DNA of 64,000 bases from FEN-1139 sp964396375. GTDB taxonomy: Bacteria; Myxococcota_A; Polyangia; Polyangiales; Polyangiaceae. The DNA is taken from NCBI GenBank assembly GCA_964396375.1, contig CAYNEY010000002.1:62001-126000 (forward strand), written 5' to 3'. The translations under genes were made by a program, and so were the position numbers. The notes beneath the pieces are model-generated. The model worked only from the letters and a program-made list of their open reading frames with translations, did not search any database and was not told where the DNA came from. Shown here in pieces: positions 32,387 through 40,863 of this stretch. Numbering within the stretch: the stretch's first letter is position 1; each line of letters starts with the position of its first letter.

Positions 32387-35300
32387 GAATTTACCAGCGG
32401 ACTGTTGTCGGGGGAGGGGATGGGGAGTGAGGTGACGTTGGTGCTGCCGCCGGTGGTGGCAAGGCCCGAGGCTGAACCAACCTGCACCACCAACTCGTAT
32501 TCGGCTGCGGAGTCGTTCTGGAGCTTTACGTGATTGCCGCCGAACACGCCATCGGTGATCGTCTCTTCGGTGACGCAGCTTGGCTTCTGCGCGATCGCCA
32601 CCCCAAAGACCAGAGGCCTGTCGGTGGGGTCGCTGGTGAGCAGGCTTCCGTCCACGAACTGCACCCGGGTGGTGGCGGTGGGGCTGAGGTTGGTGGGGAG
32701 CGCCGCTCGGCCACCGACCGAGAAGGACTTGGAGGTGGCGGCGGGGTCGGATTGGGTGGGAGAGGTGCCGGTCTCGATCAAGTTGTAGTGCATGCCTGCC
32801 ACCTCACTGCTTCCGCCTCCACACACGTTGCTGCCGGTCGAAGCCGGGGTGTAGGTCGAAAAATAGAGGTTGGAGGAGAGGAGCGTCATGGGACCGACCA
32901 CCCGCCGTCCCCCGAGGAAGCGGTAGTACCAATTGACGTTCGTGCTCACTGAGACCGCGCTGGTGCCAAAGCCGATGGTGTCCGTGACCGAGTAGACGTA
33001 GTTCTCGATGCTGGAGGTGCCGACGAAATTGTCCGGATCACCGGTGGCGAAGGCCACCACAATCCGTCCCAGCTCGTCGGTGGAGACCACCGGTGCGCTC
33101 ATGATCGGGAAGCCGTCGTGGGCGCGAGGTGTGCTCGGATTGGGGTCGGAGCCGACGTTGGCGTAGGCGTCTAGCATCATCGACATCGACCAGGAGCTCG
33201 GATTGGTCGCGGACAGATCGACTCGCCACATCGTGCCGTCGCGATCCCCCACATAGGCGCGCTCGGCGGTGGAGCCCACCCAGCCCGGATAGGCCGTAGG
33301 CTGACCGGTGATGGGAGAATCCAGCGGCGAGACGATCACCCGGGCGGTAAGGGTGGCGGGTGCGTCGGCCGTTGCCTTGCGGAAGGTGCGGATCACCTCG
33401 CCGGTGTCGAGGCGGACCACGGTGAGTGAGCGTGCCCGCCGCGAGGCGGCGCGGTTCACCAAGCCTGCGTCGGTGTAACAGGGCACGGCAGTGCGGATCG
33501 GAAAGTCTGCGTCGACGCCCGAGGGGCTGGTGTTGGTGCGGGTGCAGGTCACGGCCGGGTCAGGGTTGGCGCTGATGGGACCATCCCCACCGGGGAGCAA
33601 CGCCACGGCGATCTCCCTCGCTCCCGCGCCGTCTCCGGGATCGAAGTAGAGGGTGGTGATGGTGGGCGTACCCGAGCGTGTGCCGAACAGAGCGTTGCCC
33701 GCGGTGTCGGTGCTGAGTTGCCAGAGGAACCGCGGACCGTTCACCGGATCCGTGACGTCGATGGCGTAGTATCCCGTGGGATCGTCGCTCGGGCCCTTGC
33801 CGTAACCCTGCACCAGCACGGTGCGCCAGGTGACGCGGGACGCGGTGAAATCGCTGGTGGCACGCTCGAAGCGGATCGAGCCGTCAGTGCGGGTGATGGC
33901 GGGCACGTCGCGTGCGACCGGCGAGCCATCGAGCAGCGGCAAGCGGATGCTTGGATACTGATCGGCGAGGCGCGGCAAGACCGCGGGGGGGATGAAGGCC
34001 CACAGCTCGTTCATGGCCTTCGCCTCGACCTTGGAGACCGCCGAGGTGTCGACCAGGGGGTTGTTGGAGGCCACCTTGAAGGCGTGGAGGAGCCCATCGT
34101 TGGTCGCGGCGTAGAGCACCATGGGCCGGGTCGCCCAGGTGTCGGCGAAGGCCTGGTAGGTTTGATCGCGGAGATCCTCGGTGGGGCGGTTCACCAAGAC
34201 CGGTGTCGAGTGGTAGATGTCCGAAACCAGTCCGCAGTCGGTGCCGGGGGTGCGGCAACGTGTGTAGGTGGCGGTCGCGTCGTTGCCGATCACCCAGTTG
34301 AGGATCTGCGTGACGCACTGGGTGGCGGTGAGTCCGGTGCAGCGATCGGCTCGGGGCATCGGAGCCAGTGCCTCGGGGTAGGGTGAGAGTGTCCCGGTGA
34401 AGGTGGTCTTGCCGCCTGTGACCAGGGTGCCGGAGTAGACCCCGAAGCCGTCGCCGGGTGAGGCCATGGATGGGCGGATGCTGGCCGCGGCGTAACGGGC
34501 CGTTCCGCTGGCGGCTGGGAGCACCGAATAGAACTTGCGGGTGCCCGAGCCTTCGTCGTTGAGGTTCGCGACGAAATCGTCGCCTTTGGACTCGTTGATG
34601 CGGCAGGCCACCGCCTCGTTGGCGCCGACCTCGGAGGGATCCTCGCAGATGTCGGCGTCGTCCACATCGTTGGCACAGACGTAACGCTGCCGTTCGATGA
34701 CCCCATCCGGCAGCCCCGTGCCCTGGGAGCGTGGGTGGAAGGAGGTGAAGAAGCGGAAGGCGGCTGCCTCGGAGCTGGAAGAGCTGGCTGAGGCGAGCAC
34801 GGGCAAGGTCCGGCTCATGGTCTGCCCCGAGATCCGCGTGAAGATCTCGCTCAAGGCCGTGCGCAGCTCGGTCACGTTGTTGGCGAAGAAGGCCTGTTCG
34901 GTCTCGCCCGCGACCGCGATTTTCTGCAGGGTGCAGCACACCGCGAGGCCCGAATTGGCAGGGGCGGTGGCGCAGTAGTTGTTCGGATCCTCTGCGAGCG
35001 TCGAGCAGTCGACTGCCGTCGGCACGCCGCTCACGCTGACTGTGGACAGGGCGTAGCCGACCACGAAGGTTTTCACTGGGAACTTGCCGGTGCCCCCCGC
35101 GGCCATCGCCGCGGCGATGGTCTCAGCCTTCTCGTAAGGACAACAGGGGTTGGCGGTGTCGGGCCCGGTGCAGGAAGGGTTCGCGCCTTGGCAGGCGGTG
35201 CGCATGTTCATGTTCGGCTCACCGTCGGTGAGCAGGATCACGTAGTTCTCGCGACACCCGTCCAGGGAGTAGGGATCATTTTTCGGCGCAACCCGCCCAG

Positions 35301-36147
35301 AATCGTCGGGATTCGGATCGTTCCAGTAGTAGTCGCGGATGTCGTCCAGCATGGCGTCGATGGGCGTGGCGCCGAAGGGACGGAGCGAGAGCAACCGTGC
35401 TTGGATGGCATCGGCCACCGTCTCCACGTCATCCAGGGTGGAGTCGGGGGGACCGAAGGCGACCATGCCGCCCTCCCAAGGCGGCGCCGCGGCGTTGCGG
35501 ATCCCTACCTCGTAATCCTGCTCGGCGGTGGTGCACGACACCGGTTTGCCTGTGCTTGGACCGGTGCGAGGGTACATGTAACTGTAGGTTCCGGTGGCGG
35601 TCAGGGCAGCGCTCGGCAGGGTGTCGAAGGTCACGAGTCCGAAGCGTAGTTGGCCAGAGAAGGCGTCGATCAGACCGTCGGAAGACTGCGTGAAGGGAGT
35701 GCCGCAGGCGAGCCCCGTGCTCACGTTCTTGTAGGCGACGACGTTGTTCACCTTGTCCGGGTAGGGGGTGCAGGTGCCGCTCACGGGGCGCTGCCAAGGC
35801 AAAGGGTAGAGATAATCCGGGGGCTCCGCGCCACCGAAGGTAAACTCGGTCAGAAACGGCGCTGAGCTCCGGTTGACGTCTTGGCAATGGTAGTTGGTGA
35901 TGGTGCCGGTCAGCGACTCGACCAGGCCGATCCAGCGGCTCTTGTCGCTCACGCCGCTCACGTTGCACACGGTGTTCTGGATGGTCGAGACGTTGGCTTT
36001 GTAGCCCATCGATCCGGAGGTATCGACGGCCAGAAGCACGTTGGGGCGAGGCGGGGCCACATCCACCTGTGCCGTCGCTGAAAAAGACAAACAGAGCCCG
36101 ATGCCGAGGAACACCTGGAAGGGGACGAAGCGGATTTGTGTCGACAT
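32365..36147 (-). CDS. pilY1: Type IV pilus tip/adhesin protein, PilY1-like
   Basis: 1260 aa from the ATG at 36147. A signal peptide (VFLGIGLCLSFSATAQ) is followed by a von Willebrand A domain with the metal-binding DTSGSMG near residue 45. The domain is large and cysteine-rich (for example NPSCTGPDTANPCCPYEKAE), suggesting disulphides. The C-terminal half is the PilY1 beta-propeller: PMVLYAATNDGLLHAFKVAS, WAFIPPAVLPRLADQYPSIR, LLDGSPVARDVPAITRTDGS, TVLVQGYGKGPSDDPTGYYAI and AYVGDRDGTMWRVDL. PilY1 primes pilus assembly with minor pilins and mediates surface contact. It follows pilX by 23 nt and overlaps the lipoprotein gene. Confidence 0.93.
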   Translation of the reverse strand: MSTQIRFVPFQVFLGIGLCLSFSATAQVDVAPPRPNVLLAVDTSGSMGYKANVSTIQNTVCNVSGVSDKSRWIGLVESLTGTITNYHCQDVNRSSAPFLTEFTFGGAEPPDYLYPLPWQRPVSGTCTPYPDKVNNVVAYKNVSTGLACGTPFTQSSDGLIDAFSGQLRFGLVTFDTLPSAALTATGTYSYMYPRTGPSTGKPVSCTTAEQDYEVGIRNAAAPPWEGGMVAFGPPDSTLDDVETVADAIQARLLSLRPFGATPIDAMLDDIRDYYWNDPNPDDSGRVAPKNDPYSLDGCRENYVILLTDGEPNMNMRTACQGANPSCTGPDTANPCCPYEKAETIAAAMAAGGTGKFPVKTFVVGYALSTVSVSGVPTAVDCSTLAEDPNNYCATAPANSGLAVCCTLQKIAVAGETEQAFFANNVTELRTALSEIFTRISGQTMSRTLPVLASASSSSSEAAAFRFFTSFHPRSQGTGLPDGVIERQRYVCANDVDDADICEDPSEVGANEAVACRINESKGDDFVANLNDEGSGTRKFYSVLPAASGTARYAAASIRPSMASPGDGFGVYSGTLVTGGKTTFTGTLSPYPEALAPMPRADRCTGLTATQCVTQILNWVIGNDATATYTRCRTPGTDCGLVSDIYHSTPVLVNRPTEDLRDQTYQAFADTWATRPMVLYAATNDGLLHAFKVASNNPLVDTSAVSKVEAKAMNELWAFIPPAVLPRLADQYPSIRLPLLDGSPVARDVPAITRTDGSIRFERATSDFTASRVTWRTVLVQGYGKGPSDDPTGYYAIDVTDPVNGPRFLWQLSTDTAGNALFGTRSGTPTITTLYFDPGDGAGAREIAVALLPGGDGPISANPDPAVTCTRTNTSPSGVDADFPIRTAVPCYTDAGLVNRAASRRARSLTVVRLDTGEVIRTFRKATADAPATLTARVIVSPLDSPITGQPTAYPGWVGSTAERAYVGDRDGTMWRVDLSATNPSSWSMSMMLDAYANVGSDPNPSTPRAHDGFPIMSAPVVSTDELGRIVVAFATGDPDNFVGTSSIENYVYSVTDTIGFGTSAVSVSTNVNWYYRFLGGRRVVGPMTLLSSNLYFSTYTPASTGSNVCGGGSSEVAGMHYNLIETGTSPTQSDPAATSKSFSVGGRAALPTNLSPTATTRVQFVDGSLLTSDPTDRPLVFGVAIAQKPSCVTEETITDGVFGGNHVKLQNDSAAEYELVVQVGSASGLATTGGSTNVTSLPIPSPDNSPLVNSWAAVTD

Positions 36148-36170
36148 GGTGGACTCCTTTCGTGACGGGG

Positions 36171-36896
36171 TCACGGGATACCGGGGACGTGAACGTAGGC
36201 GCGCACAGCCTGGAGCGTGGCGCTGGCCGACATCGCGTCGGCCACGTTCGAGCTGATACTGGTGGTCTCTCCCACCCCTGGGCACCAAGAGGTGGAGTTG
36301 ACACCGAGCGCCGGGCGCACTTGCGACCAGGCGTTGACGGTGATCTCGTAGGTCTTGTAGCGGCCCTGTCCTCCCTTGTCCTCACCGGCAGGCGGAATCG
36401 CCTGGTAGGCCTCCAAGAACTCGACCATCAGCGCCCCCTCCAGGCCCGCGGTGGTGCTGGTAAGGCCGTGGGCGGGGCCGAGGCTGCCGGCGGCGGTTGC
36501 GGTCTGAAGGTCGATCAGGGTGACGTTGTTCGACGGGTGTGAGCGCACGCGCGCCGTCATCTCGTCGTCCATGATTTTGTAGCAGGGGAGGCTCGCACCC
36601 GCTGGATTGGAGGGGCACACTTCGGCGCGCTCAGCCATCTGATCCAAGATGGCTGAGGCTCGTCCCTCATCGAGCTCGCTCGCCGCGAGCAGCCCGGCAT
36701 AGATACTCAGACCCTGTGCTTGGCTCATCTGCCGGACGTAGCCCGTGGCGGTGTCGACCAGGCTGGCCGAGTGCGCAGCGAAGGCGCCGATCCCGCTCAA
36801 CAGGGCGATCACCAGCACCACCACGAAGATCGCAGCTCCGCGCTCCTGGGCCTGGGGCCGCGCGGGAGAACGGAGGCAGGGGTTGGGGCAGGTCAT
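36171..36896 (-). CDS. pilX: Minor pilin assembly protein, PilX-like
   Basis: 241 aa. After a short basic leader (PARPQAQERGA) comes the PilX N-terminal helix AAIFVVVLVIALLSGIGAFA, with the prepilin-like G-A cleavage position in ERGAAIF. The rest (MSQAQGLSIYAGLLAASELD, TSTTAGLEGALMVEFLEAYQ, KTYEITVNAWSQVRPALG) is divergent. PilX-type minor pilins form the priming complex at the pilus tip with PilVW and PilY1. Its start overlaps the pilW stop by four nt (ATGA). Confidence 0.8.
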   Translation of the reverse strand: MTCPNPCLRSPARPQAQERGAAIFVVVLVIALLSGIGAFAAHSASLVDTATGYVRQMSQAQGLSIYAGLLAASELDEGRASAILDQMAERAEVCPSNPAGASLPCYKIMDDEMTARVRSHPSNNVTLIDLQTATAAGSLGPAHGLTSTTAGLEGALMVEFLEAYQAIPPAGEDKGGQGRYKTYEITVNAWSQVRPALGVNSTSWCPGVGETTSISSNVADAMSASATLQAVRAYVHVPGIP

Positions 36897-38227
36897 TGCC
36901 AGACAATCTCCTGATGTGCTGGGATCAAGACATCACTTTGCAAGGTCCGGACCCGGGCGTAGTAGTCGCGACCGGCCTCGGTGCCGAGGTAGATTCTGTA
37001 GAGCCCCGCCGCCACTGAGCCGCCGGCCGCCACATTGGCGTAGCGATCGGGGTTGCGCGCCCTGACAGCCATGCGAACGCGCATGGCGCGTGTGTGCTGG
37101 GGCCGCTGGGTGGTGCTGTTGGTGATGGTGCCGAGCAGGGTGTTGACGTCGGCCACGCCGACCGGGAAGGTCTCGAGCTGCGTGGCAGGTCCGGTCGCGG
37201 GCGCGTTTCTCACCATCGTGACCCCGAACCTGAGGTCAACCGCGTATTCGGCGACGATCTCGGTCGCGAGCACCGCGCCGGTCACGCTCAGCTCCTCACG
37301 CACCAGCTCGTGGCGTCCGGTATCCCATTTGACCACAGCGGTCGAGGGAAAGAGAGCCGTGTAGTTTTCTGCGTAGCTGTGGGTGTCATCCAGGCGGTAC
37401 TGAATGAAGTTGACGACGTTGACCACGGTGGCCGCCCCGCGCACGCTGCACGGATTGGCTGCGCCCCCAGGGAGCACCAGCGGGGGATTGGCGCCGAGCG
37501 TGATGGTGGCGCCGCTTGCGTCGGCCTTGGCCTCCACGATCCTTCCGAACTGGTAGCGCCCCGTGTCACTGACCAACCGGAGCGCCCGGGAAGGCGGGAA
37601 GAGCCGGGCCAAGAGCGCGGTCTTATCGGCGTTGCTCGCCAACGCCGAGTATTGCATGCGCGCCAAGGCGCCGATGTCGGTCTGGAGCGTGACCACATAG
37701 CCCGTGCCGGAGGTCGCGGCCTTGACGTCTACCGCGGGGAACCGCTCCACGCTGTCGTAGGCGCCGGAGAGTAGCAGGGTCTGGGGTTGGATGGCGCCCG
37801 TGCTGCCCTTCTCCGTGTAGTGGACGTTCTCGTGGTTGGTGACCCGGAGGCTGGCCAGGGTCTTCATCAGCTTGACTTCACTGTCCGGCCAGGAGGCGAT
37901 GGTGCTGACCTTGCCGCAAAAAAGCGGGTCACGCAGGATGTTGGGTGTGGAGAGAAAGCCTGCCCGGGCGATGTCGTTGCGCAGGCGCTCGAAGCCGATG
38001 GTGGCCGCCAAGGTTGCATCCCCGACCCCAGACTCGTTTTTGTAGAAGCGGTTTCCGTCGCGTGCCAACGCGAAGACCACCACGCTCACCGCCAGGCCGC
38101 CGGCGATGGCTACCATCAGCTCGACCAACGTGAACCCGGAGGTACACGTGCGGCGCGGAGGTTCTGGGTAGCGTGGTGTGCTCCGCGGACCGAGGGGGCG
38201 TGGAGATTCTGGGGGGCGTGGTGTCAT
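36893..38227 (-). CDS. pilW: Minor pilin, PilW-like
   Basis: 444 aa from the ATG at 38227, which overlaps the pilV stop (ATGA). A long basic, Pro-rich leader (about 28 residues) precedes the type III prepilin cleavage site: SG^FTLVELMVAIAGGLAVSVV, with Glu at mature position 5 (FTLVE). The remainder (DATLAATIGFERLRNDIARA, VVNVVNFIQYRLDD, RAMRVRMAVRARNPDRYA, RVRTLQSDVLIP) is typical of PilW. PilD would cleave and methylate the N-terminus. It is part of the pilus-tip priming complex. Confidence 0.9.
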   Translation of the reverse strand: MTPRPPESPRPLGPRSTPRYPEPPRRTCTSGFTLVELMVAIAGGLAVSVVVFALARDGNRFYKNESGVGDATLAATIGFERLRNDIARAGFLSTPNILRDPLFCGKVSTIASWPDSEVKLMKTLASLRVTNHENVHYTEKGSTGAIQPQTLLLSGAYDSVERFPAVDVKAATSGTGYVVTLQTDIGALARMQYSALASNADKTALLARLFPPSRALRLVSDTGRYQFGRIVEAKADASGATITLGANPPLVLPGGAANPCSVRGAATVVNVVNFIQYRLDDTHSYAENYTALFPSTAVVKWDTGRHELVREELSVTGAVLATEIVAEYAVDLRFGVTMVRNAPATGPATQLETFPVGVADVNTLLGTITNSTTQRPQHTRAMRVRMAVRARNPDRYANVAAGGSVAAGLYRIYLGTEAGRDYYARVRTLQSDVLIPAHQEIVWQ

Positions 38228-38847
38228 CGGCGTACCCTCACGGCCGAGGTTTGGTAGATGGAGTGATAGTTCTCGATCTCGGCCCCGAGCACGGTGGGGT
38301 TCTGGGTGGTCGCGCAGAAATTGGTGGTCGGGTAAGTGCCTTGGATCCGCGGCCACAGCACCCGTACGGTCGTGCGGATCATGCCGAGACGACCAGCGAT
38401 TGGGTACACGGGCTGCAGCAGGATGTGGACGCAGAACTGCGCCTGGGCCACGCTGGCGTCGACCAGGGGATTCCCGAGGGCGTCGAAGGCGGCCCCGAAG
38501 GGTTGGACCAGGCCATTGCCCGAACTCACGGTTCCGGTCCAGGTAGGCCTGACCCAGGTTCCAGGGCTCGAGGACGCGTACTTCAGCCAAGTGGTGTTGG
38601 TGAGCCCGCCACTCTGGGTCCACAACGACCCCTCGGTCATCAGCTGATCCTGCCAGGCCTGGGCGATCCGGGTGGCGGTAGCTAGCGATTTGGCGTGGAG
38701 GTTGGTCGAGACCGTCACCTTCTGCATGGCGATGATGCCGCCGATCCCGACCACCAGCACCGCGAGGGACATCATCAGCTCGACCACGGTGAAGCCGCGT
38801 GAACTTGGGTCTCGGACGGCACAGAAAAGAGGGCGCGTTGGTGTCAT
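38224..38847 (-). CDS. pilV: Minor pilin, PilV-like
   Basis: 207 aa from the ATG at 38847. Prepilin motif SRG^FTVVELMMSLAVLVVGIGG with Glu at position 5. Downstream, KSLATATRIAQAWQDQLM and RLGMIRTTVRVLWPRIQGTY resemble PilV. The start overlaps the upstream fimU-like stop, and the stop overlaps the pilW start, both by four nt, so the operon is tightly coupled. An unusually long open frame continues upstream in the same frame to 40890, but it is antisense to real genes and not part of this protein. Confidence 0.88.
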   Translation of the reverse strand: MTPTRPLFCAVRDPSSRGFTVVELMMSLAVLVVGIGGIIAMQKVTVSTNLHAKSLATATRIAQAWQDQLMTEGSLWTQSGGLTNTTWLKYASSSPGTWVRPTWTGTVSSGNGLVQPFGAAFDALGNPLVDASVAQAQFCVHILLQPVYPIAGRLGMIRTTVRVLWPRIQGTYPTTNFCATTQNPTVLGAEIENYHSIYQTSAVRVRR

Positions 38848-39536
38848 GTGCCCTGCTGTCCCGAGACCTCGAGTCTCGCTTGTCCGTTGGGAAGCAGCAC
38901 GATCCGGCGCTCTAACCCGATGGCCGCGGTGCCGCCGGTCTCGGTGCGGTAGACGCGGACCAACGGTACGCCTGCCATCTGGGCGAGGCTGGTTCGTGAG
39001 TTGGTCCCGTAGGCCGCGTAGGTGCGTCCGATCGGGGAGAAACAGGCTGCGAACTCGCTGACATCGGTGGCGGCGGCACCTGGGCTGTCGACCCGCACCT
39101 TGATGGTTGGATCGAACCTGAGCGAGCCTACCTCCGTCGAACTGCCCGTTGTCGTCCAACGCGCCGCTGGGAGCAAACAGTTGGTCTCCGGCAAGCGCGA
39201 GCAGGTGGATGTCCCACCGCGCACGGCCTCGTGCACCGTGAATTTCTTCACTCCGCCTTCGGTGCGATAGTAGACGAGCACCGCCGCGCCCCGACCGATG
39301 GCGCGCATCCGTGCGTCTCGATACAGCGTCATGATTTCCTCGGCGGCCCGGCGCGCACGCCGGTCCTTGATGTCCTGGGCCAGCGAGGGCATGGCCATGG
39401 CCGCGATGATCCCGATGATCACGACCACCACGGTCAACTCGATGAGCGTGAAGCCGCGCTGGCGAGGTGCGTGGGAGAGCAGAAGGCGACGAGGGACAAA
39501 GGACACGGCGTTCCAATAAAGCAACAAATATGCCAT
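38844..39536 (-). CDS. Pseudopilin/minor pilin of the FimU/FimT/GspH type
   Basis: Up to 230 aa, first gene of the minor-pilin operon. Prepilin site QRG^FTLIELTVVVVIIGIIAA, followed by GspH-like sequence (AEEIMTLYRDARMRAIGRGA, VLVYYRTEGGVKKF, GLERRIVLLPNGQARLEVSG). The ATG at 39536 lies inside a candidate sigma-54 promoter, so a GTG at 39506 or another start nearer the prepilin site is likely if that promoter is used; the prepilin leader would still be about 16 residues. Function: initiates the pilus-tip complex. Confidence 0.88.
   Translation of the reverse strand: MAYLLLYWNAVSFVPRRLLLSHAPRQRGFTLIELTVVVVIIGIIAAMAMPSLAQDIKDRRARRAAEEIMTLYRDARMRAIGRGAAVLVYYRTEGGVKKFTVHEAVRGGTSTCSRLPETNCLLPAARWTTTGSSTEVGSLRFDPTIKVRVDSPGAAATDVSEFAACFSPIGRTYAAYGTNSRTSLAQMAGVPLVRVYRTETGGTAAIGLERRIVLLPNGQARLEVSGQQGT
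39521..39535 (-). promoter_or_regulatory. Candidate sigma-54 promoter of the minor-pilin operon
   Basis: Read on the minus strand: TGGCAT-ATTTG-TTGC, followed by T. This has the invariant GG and GC at the correct -24/-12 spacing; only the last base of the -24 box differs from TGGCAC. Transcription would begin near 39509 with a G. Pilin genes are commonly sigma-54/PilR dependent, and pilS lies in this window. It overlaps the upstream-most start codon of the operon's first gene. Confidence 0.45.
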
Positions 39537-39696
39537 AGCGTGAAACCAGTTGGTTCGCGGGAATGGGCGTTTCGGGTTCGGTCAGGTGGCCTGGTCCGCA
39601 CGGATTGCGGAGATACGAAAAAAGGTGCGAGGGTGGTTTGCCTGGGGGCAGATCGCGGTCTAAGGGCCACCTGGCGCGGTGCCGTGCGCCTGAAAC

Positions 39697-40833
39697 ATGA
39701 GAAAGGTTCGAACGATGACTGGTTTGGTGTTGCGACTGTGGCCCGTCCTCTTCGTGCTCGGCTGCAAATGCGGGGACGACCAGGCACTCGGCGCAGCTCC
39801 GCCCCCTGTCGAGTCGGCGCCGGCTTCGCTGTGCGCGCAGGGTGGGCCCACCCTGGTCGATCCTGTCGCAGCCCCGCTGCTGCCGAAGCAGTTCGCGAGC
39901 TTCTGTCTCGATCCCAACGCCGAGGTGCGGGCTTATGGAAAACAAGCCAAGGCCACCATCGAGCAGATCTGCACGGAACTCTTCGACGGCGATTGCGAAC
40001 TCTACCGGGGTTTTGGTCTCGAGCGGGTGGTCTCCGCGCGGTACCTCGACGGGAGCCGTCCGAGCAGCATCATCGGCGTTACGCTCTCCCGCTTCGACAG
40101 TCAGCTCGGGGCCCTCGGATTTTTCGCGCGGCGTGTGGTGGGCGATCAAGATCCGGCCAGCATCACCCACAAGCCCTTTTCGGCGGGTGCTCTGGCCGCG
40201 CTCGGGAGCACGGTGGCAGTCATGATCAAGGGGCAGTATGTCGCCGAGCTCTTCTACAGCAACGAGGAGGAGGCCCCCGCGGCGCTCACGGCCTCGAGTG
40301 CGCGGTCGCTGCCGCCGCTGGCGCAGGCGCTCAGCCAGGCCCTTCCCGGAGACAACCAGTGGCCGAAGCTCGCGCGCCAGCTCCCCACCGAGGGACTGGT
40401 TCCTCTCAGCGTGGCGTATCAAGCGCGCGACGGCCTCTCCATCCCCGGGGTTGGTCCCGCCGTTTCGGGGAGCTATGCCCGGAGTGGCGCGCGATTCGTG
40501 GTGATGCTGATGGAACGGCCGAATCCCGAGGCGGCCGAGGACGTGATGAAGACGCTGCGCCGCGGTGCGGGTAGTCGGGAGCACCGCGGGGCAACTGCCA
40601 AGCTGGTGCAGCTCTCGGTGCGGAGTACTGAGAGCGGGCCGAAGGCAGAGTGGGTCTTTGGGGCGAGGGGCGCCTTCGTGCTCGGTATTGGTGACGAGGA
40701 GCGCGCGCTCACCTCGGCTGATGCGGGAGCGCCCGGCGGGCAGCTCTCGCTCGAGCAGAAGCGTGAAGAACTCGAGCGTTTGCTCACCGCGCTTTCGGCA
40801 AGTGAGCCCTCGCCGAGTGGGGCCGAGCCATGA
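39697..40833 (+). CDS. Lipoprotein of unknown function
   Basis: 378 aa. Signal sequence LVLRLWPVLFVLGC gives a lipobox (VLGC) at about residue 23, followed by KCGDD, Asp/Lys residues that do not match a clear inner-membrane retention signal. The mature part (LLPKQFASFCLDPNAEVRAY, IEQICTELFDGDCELYRGFG, RYLDGSRPSSIIGVTLSRFD, YVAELFYSNEEEAPAALTAS, ARFVVMLMERPNPEAAEDVM) has three cysteines and alternating strands. I cannot name the family. It is divergent from the minor-pilin operon and 30 nt upstream of the acyl-CoA dehydrogenase. Confidence 0.78.
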   Translation: MRKVRTMTGLVLRLWPVLFVLGCKCGDDQALGAAPPPVESAPASLCAQGGPTLVDPVAAPLLPKQFASFCLDPNAEVRAYGKQAKATIEQICTELFDGDCELYRGFGLERVVSARYLDGSRPSSIIGVTLSRFDSQLGALGFFARRVVGDQDPASITHKPFSAGALAALGSTVAVMIKGQYVAELFYSNEEEAPAALTASSARSLPPLAQALSQALPGDNQWPKLARQLPTEGLVPLSVAYQARDGLSIPGVGPAVSGSYARSGARFVVMLMERPNPEAAEDVMKTLRRGAGSREHRGATAKLVQLSVRSTESGPKAEWVFGARGAFVLGIGDEERALTSADAGAPGGQLSLEQKREELERLLTALSASEPSPSGAEP

Positions 40834-40863
40834 CCCCACGAGCCTTCGAACCAGGAGCCTCAC

